The notes: generated by a model not told the origin, from the sequence alone. A stretch of DNA of 7,634 bases from Methylorubrum extorquens (GCA_019695455.1 JAEUAC010000004.1:1-7634), one strand, 5' to 3'. Numbered from the stretch's first letter, positions 1 through 6,662 are shown. Numbers and translations: made by a program.

Positions 1-46
1 CGGCCGGGGCCGGCTGCGGATCGTAGGGGGACAGGGGTGCGCTCAC
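1..46 (-). CDS. N-terminal fragment of an unidentified minus-strand gene (partial)
   Basis: Reading the minus strand leftward from position 46 gives a GTG codon (46-44) and an open frame MSAPLSPYDPQPAPA that leaves the window. A GGAGG Shine-Dalgarno motif (complement of 51-55) sits 4 nt before the GTG, which is the main reason to believe it. The product cannot be named from 15 residues; the proline/alanine-rich start is typical of a disordered N-terminus. It would be divergent from the tRNA. The evidence is only a ribosome site plus an open frame, so this could be chance. Confidence 0.4.
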   Translation of the reverse strand, partial: MSAPLSPYDPQPAPA

Positions 47-132
47 GGGACCTCCAGCGGCTTTCGCGAGGTCAAGCGGCCCGAGCCCGCGCGGGTTCCG
101 GCATCGGACGGCGCGGCGAGGCCCGAAGCGGC

Positions 133-161
133 TTGCGCCCGGCGCCGCGAGATTCTAAGAG
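133..161 (+). promoter_or_regulatory. Possible sigma-70 promoter for tRNA-Val
   Basis: TTGCGC (133-138) resembles a -35 box. It is followed after 16-17 bp by CTAAGA/TAAGAG (155-161), a weak -10 match in the only A/T-richer patch before the tRNA. Initiation near 168 would leave a leader of about 12 nt before the mature 5' end. The spacing is right but the -10 match is poor. Confidence 0.3.
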
Positions 162-179
162 GCTGCCATCCTGCCGGAC

Positions 180-254
180 GGGCGCGTAGCTCAGCGGGAG
201 AGCACCTCGTTGACATCGAGGGGGTCACAGGTTCAATCCCTGTCGCGCCCACCA
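180..254 (+). tRNA. tRNA-Val (anticodon GAC)
   Basis: A complete cloverleaf can be folded by eye. The 7-bp acceptor stem is GGGCGCG (180-186) with CGCGCCC (244-250). The D stem is GCTC/GAGC. The anticodon stem CCTCG/CGAGG encloses loop TTGACAT, giving anticodon GAC, which reads the valine codon GUC. The variable loop is GGGTC, and the T stem ACAGG/CCTGT encloses TTCAATC. Discriminator A251 is followed by an encoded CCA (252-254). All stems are fully paired, so the gene looks functional. No integrase or duplicated 3' end is visible nearby, so there is no sign that it served as an integration site. Confidence 0.97.
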
Positions 255-318
255 GCCGTCCGCCGCCCCATCCTGTGTCCGTTGCCGAACGAAGCGAGCG
301 ACGATCGGGGTGCGCGTC

Positions 319-351
319 AGTTTTCGCGAAATCAATTGCGACAATTTTAAA
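319..351 (+). promoter_or_regulatory. AT-rich island with palindrome, candidate promoter of the vWA gene
   Basis: This is by far the most A/T-rich stretch in an otherwise very GC-rich window. It contains the perfect 10-bp palindrome TTTCGCGAAA (322-331) and two CAATT repeats 8 bp apart (334-338 and 342-346). A possible -35 (TTTCGC, 322-327) lies 17 bp before a weak -10 (TTTTAA, 345-350). Transcription starting near 357 would fit the TTG start at 397 and would leave a GTG at 310 upstream of the promoter. The island is visible in the sequence; its promoter role is inference. Confidence 0.4.
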
Positions 352-383
352 CCGGCGTGCAGCACGAGCGATGCGAACCGGCC

Positions 384-390
384 CGGAGGG
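384..390 (+). promoter_or_regulatory. Shine-Dalgarno site that fixes the vWA gene start
   Basis: CGGAGGG (384-390) contains a full GGAGG (385-389) placed 7 nt before the in-frame TTG at 397. The only longer candidate start seen, GTG at 310, has no comparable site at the right distance. This supports the shorter protein. Confidence 0.6.
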
Positions 391-396
391 CATCGT

Positions 397-2088
397 TTGC
401 GTCGATCACTCGAGTCCTGTCGTGTTCCGCTGCAGCGTTTCCGCGCGGCGACCGGCGGAAACATCACCATCACGTTCTCCCTGGCCTTCCTTCCCCTGCT
501 GGCCCTGACGGGTGCTGCTCTGGACTACTCGGGCGCGTCGGCGCTGCGGTCCCGCCTCCAGGCGGCGACGGACGGCACCAACATGCAGCTCTGCCAGATG
601 CCGGCGACGGCGACGCAGGCCGATCTCGAGGCCGCCGCCCGGGCCTCGCTCGCGAGCTACATGGGCAGCGAGCCCGTCACCATCGATGCCGTGACGACCA
701 CCCCGGCGCCCCGCCAGGTGCGGCTCGCGACGGCGAGCGTCTTCCCGACCGCCGTCATGCGGATGATCAACACGCGCTTCGCCACGATGCGGGTCGGCGC
801 GACGTCCCAGTGCACCGGCCAGCAGCAGACCTTCGAGATCGCGCTCGTCCTGGACAACACGGGATCGATGGCCCACGCGAGCGGCGGCGTGAGCAAGATG
901 GACGCCCTGAAGAGCGCGGCCACGACCTTCGTGAACCGCGTCTTCGACGATCCGCGGATCGGCGCCTACGCGAAGATCTCGCTCGTGCCCTTCGCGGCGG
1001 CCGTGGCCGTGGATCCGGCGCTGGCCCGCGGCGCGTCCTGGCTCGACCAGAACGGGCGCGCCTCCTACCACTGGAACCTGGTGCAGGGCGGGAGCGCCGC
1101 GGTGGCGCCCTATGCCGCCTACGGCATCCGCAACCGGCTCGCCGTGTTCGACTACCTGAACGGCGCCATGCCGGGCGGGGCCTGGGCCTGGACCGGGTGC
1201 CTCGAATCCCGGACCTACCCGTTCAACGTCGACGATTCCGCGCCGACCAACGCGAATCCCGACAGCTACTTCGTGCCCATGCTGAACCCGGACGAATCCG
1301 GCAACGGCGGCGAGCTCACGCACAAGGACGCGGCCGGCGCCGACGTCGTGTCCATGAACAGCTTCATGGACGACACCAACGCCTCCTGCGCGCCGACGAC
1401 CGACGAGGCCAAGCGCACCGGGCAGGCCTGCAAGTACATGCAGGTCACCAACCCCCGCACGACCAACGGCTACGTGGCGACGGGGCCGAACGCCATCTGC
1501 ACGACGCGGCCGCTGACGCGCCTCACGACGGCGCGGGCGACGCTGACGGCCGAGATCGCCGCCATGCAGCCGGCCGGCTCGACCAACATCCACGAGGGCT
1601 TCGCCTGGGGCTGGCGCACGCTCTCGCCCAACGCGCCGCTCGCGAACGGCGTGCCCTACGGCACGCAGGCCAACAACAAGATCGTGATCCTGATGACGGA
1701 CGGCGCCAACACGTGGTCGTCGAACCCGTCCAACCCGACCCTGCGCTCGACCTATTCGGCCTACGGCTACGTCCGCAACCCGGACGGCTCCACGGCCGAT
1801 TCCCGCCTGATGCCGGCCAACGCCGCGCCGGCCAACGACGGCCAGACCCGGGCCGCCATGGACGCCCTGACGGCCGAAGGCTGCCGCCGGGCCAGGGCGG
1901 GCGGCGTCTCGATCTACACGATCGGCTTCAGCGTCGCGGGCGACGAGATGGACCAGCAGGGGCTCGACCTCCTGTCCGGCTGCGCGGGCGACGCGTCGAA
2001 GGCCTTCGTGGCGACCAGTTCGGGCACGATCGGCAGCGTGTTCGAGCAGATCTTCCGAGACATCGGCAAGCTCAGGCTGTCGATGTGA
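397..2088 (+). CDS. TadG-like membrane-anchored protein with von Willebrand factor A domain
   Basis: Predicted protein of 563 residues from TTG 397; a GTG at 310 would add 29 residues that do not resemble the family. Basic residues R2, R3, R9, R14 and R16 precede the motif RFRAATGGN and one hydrophobic segment (about 23-42, with LPLLALTGAALDY). This is the TadE/TadG-like N-terminal region of Flp/tight-adherence pilus proteins and predicts a short cytoplasmic tail with the bulk outside. A split vWA domain follows: MIDAS motif D153-x-T155-x-S157 (VLDNTGSM), the metal-loop region GSTNIHEGFAWGWR (T396) and the TDG strand (ILMTDG, D435). About 280 residues lie between the first and last motif; a large insert is usual in this family. 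Eight cysteines lie on the extracytoplasmic side, consistent with disulfides. The C-terminus (VFEQIFRDIGKLRLSM) is family-typical. No other tad/cpa pilus gene is nearby, so it is an orphan member. A role in pilus assembly or surface adhesion is inference. Confidence 0.85.
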   Translation: MRRSLESCRVPLQRFRAATGGNITITFSLAFLPLLALTGAALDYSGASALRSRLQAATDGTNMQLCQMPATATQADLEAAARASLASYMGSEPVTIDAVTTTPAPRQVRLATASVFPTAVMRMINTRFATMRVGATSQCTGQQQTFEIALVLDNTGSMAHASGGVSKMDALKSAATTFVNRVFDDPRIGAYAKISLVPFAAAVAVDPALARGASWLDQNGRASYHWNLVQGGSAAVAPYAAYGIRNRLAVFDYLNGAMPGGAWAWTGCLESRTYPFNVDDSAPTNANPDSYFVPMLNPDESGNGGELTHKDAAGADVVSMNSFMDDTNASCAPTTDEAKRTGQACKYMQVTNPRTTNGYVATGPNAICTTRPLTRLTTARATLTAEIAAMQPAGSTNIHEGFAWGWRTLSPNAPLANGVPYGTQANNKIVILMTDGANTWSSNPSNPTLRSTYSAYGYVRNPDGSTADSRLMPANAAPANDGQTRAAMDALTAEGCRRARAGGVSIYTIGFSVAGDEMDQQGLDLLSGCAGDASKAFVATSSGTIGSVFEQIFRDIGKLRLSM

Positions 2089-2116
2089 AGGCGGCGCGGC
2101 GGCGGACCGCTTGCGC

Positions 2117-2134
2117 GGCGGGGCCTCGCCCGCC
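2117..2134 (+). other. Weak hairpin between the vWA gene and glpD
   Basis: GGCGGG (2117-2122) and CCCGCC (2129-2134) can form a 6-bp GC stem with a 6-nt loop. There is no T tract after it, so it is at best a weak terminator or an mRNA fold ahead of glpD. In DNA this GC-rich such stems arise easily by chance. Confidence 0.2.
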
Positions 2135-2173
2135 AAGTTCGCCGGCCCCGCCCGACCCCGCCGAAGAGTCCCC

Positions 2174-3667
2174 GTGACCGACACCCTGCCCACCTGCGAT
2201 CTCGCCATCATCGGCGGCGGCGTGAACGGCTGCGGCATCGCCCGGGACGCCGCCGGCCGCGGCGCCTCCGTGTGTCTCTTCGAGCAGGGCGACCTCGCCG
2301 GCGGCACCTCCTCGGCCTCGACCAAGCTGATCCACGGCGGCCTGCGCTACCTCGAATACTACGAGTTCCGGCTCGTCCGGGAGGCGCTGCAGGAGCGCGA
2401 CGTGCTCTGGGGCATCGCGCCCCACATCGTCTGGCCGCTCCGCTTCGTGCTGCCGCACACCGCCGGCATGCGGCCGGCCTGGCTGCTGCGCCTCGGCCTG
2501 TTCCTCTACGACCACATCGGCGGCTCGCACCTCGCGGGCACCCGCGGCCTCGACCTCGCGCACGACGCGGCGGGCGCGCCGCTCAAGCCCGGCTTCGGCC
2601 GCGCCTTCGAGTATTCCGACCTGTGGGTGGAGGATGCGCGACTCGTCGTCCTCAACGCCATGGACGCGGCCGAGCGGGGCGCCGCCATCCACGTCCGCAC
2701 GCGCGTGACGGAGACCCGGCGCGAGGGCGACGCGTGGCGCGTCTCCTACCGGGGCGAGGCGGGCACCGGAACGGTGCGGGCGCGCGCGCTCGTCGACGCC
2801 TCCGGCGCCTGGGTCGGCTCCGCCACGGGGCCGCGCGACGCGCCCCGGCGGGTGCGGCTCGTGAAGGGCAGCCACATCGTCGTGCCGAGCCTCTTCGACC
2901 ACGGCCGGCCCTACATCCTGCAGAACCCGGACAAGCGCATCGTCTTCGCGATCCCCTACGAGCGCGACTTCACGCTGATCGGCACGACCGACCTCGACTA
3001 CACGGGCGATCCCGCGAAGGCGGTGATCTCGCCGGAGGAGACGGACTATCTCTGCCGGTCGGTCGCGCCCTACTTCGCCCGCGCCGTGCGGCCCGAGGAC
3101 GTGGTCTGGAGCTACGCGGGCGTGCGCTCGCTCTACGACGACGGGGCGTCGACCGCCCAGGAGGCGACCCGCGACTACGTGCTCGACCTCAAGGCCGGCC
3201 CGGGCGAGGCCGCGCTCCTGTCGATCTTCGGCGGCAAGATCACGACCTACCGGCGCCTCGCCGAGGCCGCCCTCGACAAGCTGCGCCCGCACGTGCCGGC
3301 CCTGAAGGCGGCCTCCTGGACGGGCGGCGCGCCGCTGCCGGGCGGCGACTTCCCGCGCGACGGGTTCGAGGCGGCCGTCGCCGCCTTCCGGGCCGCGCAC
3401 CCGTTCGTGGCCGACGGACAGGCCCGCCGCCTCGTCCGCGCCTACGGCACGCGCGCCGCCCAGGCGCTCGGCGGCGCGACGGACGCGGCCGGCCTCGGCC
3501 GCCGCATCGGGGCGGACCTCCACGAGAGCGAGGTCGCCTACCTGATGGACCGCGAATGGGCGCGCGAGCCGGCCGACATCCTGTGGCGCCGCTCTAAGCT
3601 CGGCCTCCGGGTGACGGAGGCCGAGACCGCGGCGCTCGCGGCCCTCATGGCGGAGCGACGCCGCTAG
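2174..3667 (+). CDS. glpD: Aerobic glycerol-3-phosphate dehydrogenase
   Basis: A 497-residue FAD enzyme that oxidises sn-glycerol-3-phosphate to dihydroxyacetone phosphate and passes electrons to the quinone pool at the inner face of the cytoplasmic membrane. The N-terminal FAD-binding fold begins almost at once: IIGGGVNGCGIARDAAGRG (13-30 region, G14-x-G16-x-x-G19) matches the first family signature, with E37 closing the beta-alpha-beta unit. GGTSSASTKLIHGGLRYLE (43-61) is the typical substrate/FAD region. The second signature, GGKITTYRRLA, is at 353-363. The C-terminal helical domain ends with HESEVAYLMDREWA and LWRRSKLGL, both highly characteristic. Length matches the usual ~500. The GTG at 2174 was chosen because it puts about a dozen residues before the Rossmann strand; its ribosome site is weak (GAAGAG). 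An upstream TTG at 2111 would add 21 unrelated residues. glpK follows after 72 bp on the same strand, as expected for glycerol catabolism. Confidence 0.96.
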   Translation: MTDTLPTCDLAIIGGGVNGCGIARDAAGRGASVCLFEQGDLAGGTSSASTKLIHGGLRYLEYYEFRLVREALQERDVLWGIAPHIVWPLRFVLPHTAGMRPAWLLRLGLFLYDHIGGSHLAGTRGLDLAHDAAGAPLKPGFGRAFEYSDLWVEDARLVVLNAMDAAERGAAIHVRTRVTETRREGDAWRVSYRGEAGTGTVRARALVDASGAWVGSATGPRDAPRRVRLVKGSHIVVPSLFDHGRPYILQNPDKRIVFAIPYERDFTLIGTTDLDYTGDPAKAVISPEETDYLCRSVAPYFARAVRPEDVVWSYAGVRSLYDDGASTAQEATRDYVLDLKAGPGEAALLSIFGGKITTYRRLAEAALDKLRPHVPALKAASWTGGAPLPGGDFPRDGFEAAVAAFRAAHPFVADGQARRLVRAYGTRAAQALGGATDAAGLGRRIGADLHESEVAYLMDREWAREPADILWRRSKLGLRVTEAETAALAALMAERRR

Positions 3668-3679
3668 GCGGCGCCCTCA

Positions 3680-3707
3680 CCCGCGAGGCGGGACGGGCGT
3701 GCACGCC
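3680..3707 (+). repeat. Hairpin and 12-bp palindrome in the glpD-glpK gap
   Basis: Two inverted repeats lie in this 72-bp gap. CCCGC-GAG-GCGGG (3680-3692) has a 5-bp stem. GGCGTGCACGCC (3696-3707) is a perfect 12-bp palindrome. They could be an mRNA processing or attenuation structure, or the palindrome could be an operator for a dimeric regulator. Neither is followed by a T tract. Function is not established by the sequence. Confidence 0.3.
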
Positions 3708-3739
3708 GGCGGCGCGCTGTATCGGACAGGGAGGTTCCC

Positions 3740-5242
3740 ATGACGCTCATCCTGGCGCTCGACCAGGGCACCACCTCCTCGCGGGCGATCCTGTTCCGGC
3801 CGGACCTGACGGTCGCGGCGCAGGCGCAGCGCGAGTTCCCGCAGCATTTCCCGGCGCCCGGCTGGGTGGAGCACGAGCCGGAGGACCTCTGGTCGACGAT
3901 CGTCGCGACGGCCCGGGACGCGATCGCGAAGGCCGGGACGGACGCGTCCGGGATCGCGGCGATCGGCATCACGAACCAGCGCGAGACCGTGCTCGTCTGG
4001 GACCGGATCACGGGCGAGACGCTCGGCCGCGCGATCGTGTGGCAGGACCGGCGCACGGCGGAGGCCTGCGCGCGGCTGAAGCGCGAGGGCCACGAGGCCC
4101 TGATCCGGGAGCGGACGGGGCTGATCGTCGACCCCTACTTCTCGGGCACCAAGCTCGCCTGGCTCCTCGATACGGTGCCCGGCGCCCGGGCGCGCGCCGC
4201 CCGGGGCGAGCTCCTGTTCGGCACGGTCGATTGCTGGCTGATCTGGCGCCTGACGGGCGGGGCCGTGCACGCGACGGACGCGACCAACGCCTCGCGCACC
4301 CTGCTCTACGACATCCACCGCGGCGCCTGGGACGACGACCTGCTCGCGCTTCTGGGCATCCCGCGCTCGATGCTGCCGGAGGTGCGCGACTGCGCGGCCG
4401 ACTACGGGGAGACGGTGCCGGACCTGTTCGGCGGCGCCCTCCCGATCCGCGGCGTCGCGGGCGACCAGCAGGCGGCGCTGATCGGCCAGGCCTGCTTCGC
4501 GCCCGGCATGGTCAAGTCCACCTACGGCACGGGCTGCTTCGCCCTCCTCAACACGGGCGGGACGCCGATCGCCTCGCGGAACCGCCTGCTCACGACCGTC
4601 GCCTACCAGTTCGACGGCCGGCGCTCCTACGCGCTCGAGGGCTCGATCTTCGTCGCGGGCGCCGTGGTGCAATGGCTTCGCGACGGGCTCGGCCTGATCG
4701 GCTCCGCGTCCGAGACGGGCCCCATGGCGGAGGCGGCCGACCCGGCCCAGGAGGTCTACCTCGTGCCGGCCTTCGTGGGCCTCGGCGCGCCCCATTGGGA
4801 GCCGGACGCGCGCGGGGCCATCTTCGGGCTCACGCGCAACACCGGCCCGCGGGAGCTCGCCCGGGCCGCGCTCGAGAGCGTGTGCTACCAGACGGCCGAC
4901 CTCCTCGCCGCCATGCGGGCCGACTGGGCCGACGGGGAGGGGGCCGGCACGGTGCTGCGCGTCGACGGCGGCATGACGGCCTCGGACTGGACCATGCAGC
5001 GCCTCGCCGACCTCCTCGACGCCCCGGTCGACCGGCCCGTCGTGCAGGAGACGACGGCGCTCGGCGCGGCGTATCTCGCGGGGTTCCGGTCCGGCCTGCT
5101 GCCGGAGCCGGAGCGCTTCGCCGATTCCTGGCGGCTCGACCGCCGCTTCGCCCCGACCATCGGGCCGGAGGCGCGCGCCCGCAAGCTCGCCGGCTGGCGC
5201 CGCGCCGTGACGGGGCTGCTCGCCACGACGGCGCCCAGCTGA
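3740..5242 (+). CDS. glpK: Glycerol kinase
   Basis: A 500-residue FGGY-family kinase that makes sn-glycerol-3-phosphate from glycerol and ATP in the cytoplasm, trapping glycerol and feeding GlpD. Family features in order: phosphate-binding LALDQGTTSSR (5-15), substrate residues R81-E82 in GITNQRET, HATDATNASRTLLYD, the catalytic aspartate D242 in AGDQQAALIGQ, the ATP-binding STYGTGCF, and the second FGGY signature around GAIFGLTRNTGPRELARAALE. Near the C-terminus VDGGMTASDWTMQ and TTALGAAYLAG are typical. ATG 3740 follows a GGAGGT site by 4 nt. Length equals the Escherichia coli enzyme. Odd point: the loop just before D242 reads DLFGGALPIRG and lacks the GGKGGTR segment that binds fructose-1,6-bisphosphate in the E. 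coli enzyme, so that allosteric control is probably absent (inference). The next gene begins 12 bp later. Confidence 0.97.
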   Translation: MTLILALDQGTTSSRAILFRPDLTVAAQAQREFPQHFPAPGWVEHEPEDLWSTIVATARDAIAKAGTDASGIAAIGITNQRETVLVWDRITGETLGRAIVWQDRRTAEACARLKREGHEALIRERTGLIVDPYFSGTKLAWLLDTVPGARARAARGELLFGTVDCWLIWRLTGGAVHATDATNASRTLLYDIHRGAWDDDLLALLGIPRSMLPEVRDCAADYGETVPDLFGGALPIRGVAGDQQAALIGQACFAPGMVKSTYGTGCFALLNTGGTPIASRNRLLTTVAYQFDGRRSYALEGSIFVAGAVVQWLRDGLGLIGSASETGPMAEAADPAQEVYLVPAFVGLGAPHWEPDARGAIFGLTRNTGPRELARAALESVCYQTADLLAAMRADWADGEGAGTVLRVDGGMTASDWTMQRLADLLDAPVDRPVVQETTALGAAYLAGFRSGLLPEPERFADSWRLDRRFAPTIGPEARARKLAGWRRAVTGLLATTAPS

Positions 5243-5254
5243 TAGGGGCGGCCC

Positions 5255-6262
5255 ATGCGTTCGACCTTCGCCTGCATCGACGGGCACACCTGCGGCAACC
5301 CGGTCCGCGTCGTCACGGGCGGGTCGATCCCGCACCTTGCGGGCGACACGATGTTCGCCCGTCGGCAGCACTTCATCCGGGACTACGACTGGATCCGCCG
5401 CGGCCTCATGTTCGAGCCGCGCGGCCACGACATGATGTCGGGCTCGATCCTGTACCCGCCGACCCGGCCCGATTGCGACGTCGGGATCCTCTACATCGAG
5501 ACGTCCGGCTGCCTGCCCATGTGCGGGCACGGCACGATCGGCACCGTCACGATCGCGATCGAGCACGGGCTCGTCCACCCGCGGACGCCGGGCCTCCTCC
5601 GGCTCGACACGCCGGCCGGCCTCGTCGAGGCGCGCTACGTCGAGAACGGCCCCTACGTGGAGAGCGTGCGGCTGACGAACATCCCGTCCTTCCTGTACGG
5701 CACCGGCTATCCGGTGGAGGTCGAGGGGCTCGGGACGCTCATGGTGGACGTCGCCTACGGGGGCAACTTCTACGCGATCGTGGAGCCGCAGGCGGGGTTC
5801 ACGGACGTCTCGGACGTGAACCCGTCCGAGCTGATCCGCTGGTCGTCGCGGCTGCGCGAGGCCTTCAACCGCGCCCACGCGATCGCCCATCCCGAGAACC
5901 CGGCCATCGACCGGCTGACCCACGTCATGTGGACCGGCAAGCCCCTGACGCCGGAGGGCACGGCCCGCAACGCCGTCTTCTACGGCGACAAGGCGATCGA
6001 CCGTTCGCCCTGCGGCACCGGCACCTCCGCCCGCATGGCCCAGCTCGCGGCCCGGGGCGAGCTCGCGGAGGGCGACGTGTTCGTCCACGAATCCATCATC
6101 TCGTCCACGTTCTCGGGCCGGATCGAGGGCCGCGCGCGCGTCGGCGATCGCGACGCCATCGTCCCGTCCATCGAGGGCTGGGCCCGCGTGACGGGCTTCA
6201 ACACGATCGTCATCGACGATCGCGACCCCTTCGCCCACGGCTTCTCGGTGACGGACCGGTAA
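5255..6262 (+). CDS. 4-hydroxyproline 2-epimerase (proline racemase family)
   Basis: A 335-residue cofactor-independent epimerase predicted to interconvert trans-4-hydroxy-L-proline and cis-4-hydroxy-D-proline, the first step of bacterial hydroxyproline use. Both catalytic cysteines are present: C90 in PMCGHGTIG and C253 in DRSPCGTGTSARMA. The Cys/Cys pair separates it from trans-3-hydroxyproline dehydratases, which have Thr at the second position. The start IDGHTCGNPVRVV is the hydroxyproline-epimerase form; classical proline racemases have a different segment here. From memory, motifs such as MFEPRGHDMMSGSILYPP and IDDRDPFAHGF are close to the rhizobial enzymes and Brucella PrpA. A GGGGCGG-like ribosome site precedes ATG 5255. 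It begins 12 bp after glpK, so co-transcription is likely. None of the usual pathway partners (D-amino acid oxidase or dehydrogenase, deaminase, ketoglutarate semialdehyde dehydrogenase) is in the window. Proline racemase activity is the alternative but less likely. Confidence 0.92.
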   Translation: MRSTFACIDGHTCGNPVRVVTGGSIPHLAGDTMFARRQHFIRDYDWIRRGLMFEPRGHDMMSGSILYPPTRPDCDVGILYIETSGCLPMCGHGTIGTVTIAIEHGLVHPRTPGLLRLDTPAGLVEARYVENGPYVESVRLTNIPSFLYGTGYPVEVEGLGTLMVDVAYGGNFYAIVEPQAGFTDVSDVNPSELIRWSSRLREAFNRAHAIAHPENPAIDRLTHVMWTGKPLTPEGTARNAVFYGDKAIDRSPCGTGTSARMAQLAARGELAEGDVFVHESIISSTFSGRIEGRARVGDRDAIVPSIEGWARVTGFNTIVIDDRDPFAHGFSVTDR

Positions 6263-6263
6263 T

Positions 6264-6524
6264 ATGAGCGACGACGACACGCCCGGACGGGCCGATCCCG
6301 AGGAGCTGGTGCTGGACGGGCCGGGCCCGTTCCAGATGCCGATCTGCACGGACCTGAAGGAGATCGCGGTCGGCGAGAGCCTGGCCGTGCTCCGCCTCGA
6401 GACGCTCGACGGCCAGCGCGTGGACGTGCCCGTGCCGATCGGCATGCTGGTCGAGCTCGGCGAGGCCTGCGAGGAGGCCCTCCACCAGGCCCTCCGCTCC
6501 CGCGAGGGCCCGGGCCTGCAATAG
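6264..6524 (+). CDS. Small acidic protein of unknown function
   Basis: An 86-residue acidic protein that I do not recognise. A polar, probably disordered N-terminus (MSDDDTPGRADPEE) leads to GPFQMPICTDLKEI. Then comes a likely beta hairpin (SLAVLRLETLDGQRVDVPVP), then an amphipathic helix (MLVELGEACEEALHQAL). There is no signal peptide or membrane segment, so it should be cytoplasmic. ATG 6264 begins 1 bp after the epimerase stop codon (TAA-T-ATG) and has no clear ribosome site of its own, which points to translational coupling to the epimerase. The strand-turn-strand-helix pattern suggests a small folded domain. G/C-rich codon use matches its neighbours, supporting a real gene. No function should be inferred beyond membership of this operon. 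Confidence 0.75.
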   Translation: MSDDDTPGRADPEELVLDGPGPFQMPICTDLKEIAVGESLAVLRLETLDGQRVDVPVPIGMLVELGEACEEALHQALRSREGPGLQ

Positions 6525-6584
6525 GGTCAGGCGGTCTCGAGCCGGCGGATCCCGCGGCCCCGCCTCGGTCAGGCTGAACGGTGG

Positions 6585-6622
6585 GAGCCTTGGGTCCCGG
6601 CCTGCGCCGGGACGAGCGGAGG
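6585..6622. repeat. Dispersed palindromic repeat (REP-like), GTCCCGG...CCGGGAC
   Basis: The core is a perfect 7-bp inverted repeat GTCCCGG (6594-6600) / CCGGGAC (6607-6613) with a 6-nt loop, flanked by GAGCCTTGG on the left and GAGCGGAGG on the right. Its conceptual translations (LGPGLRRDE on plus, VPAQAGTQG on minus) are the familiar spurious peptides made by short intergenic palindromes scattered in many alphaproteobacterial genomes. Only one copy is in the window, so repetitiveness rests on prior knowledge. Outer borders are approximate. Confidence 0.6.
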
Positions 6623-6662
6623 GGTGGGTCCTCGCGGCGCGGGGTCGATCTTCGCGATCCCG

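Noticed and set aside
180..400. tRNA-Val as an attachment site of a mobile element
   Set aside because: No integrase, no duplicated tRNA 3' end and no composition shift beyond a 33-bp AT-rich patch were found.
43..473. Two minus-strand open frames over the tRNA, containing GATGIEPVTPSMSTRCSPAELRA-like and WWARQGLNL peptides
   Set aside because: These are the well-known spurious peptides produced by translating the antisense strand of a tRNA gene; they overlap the tRNA-Val and the vWA gene start and have no credible ribosome site.
406..2325. 639-residue minus-strand open frame
   Set aside because: Arginine/glycine/valine-rich shadow of the vWA gene and the glpD start, arising from the lack of stop codons in very GC-rich DNA; no recognisable domain.
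4039..6267. 742-residue plus-strand open frame spanning glpK and the epimerase in another frame
   Set aside because: Arginine/proline/alanine-rich composition with no domain; it is the out-of-frame reading of two certain genes.
3677..6445. 922-residue minus-strand open frame opposite glpK and the epimerase
   Set aside because: Low-complexity Arg/Gly/Val/Asp translation typical of an antisense shadow; the plus-strand genes have clear family motifs and ribosome sites.
6525..6574. Direct repeat GGTCAGGC at 6525-6532 and 6567-6574
   Set aside because: Only 8 bp and 42 bp apart; expected by chance in GC-rich DNA and not associated with any other structure.
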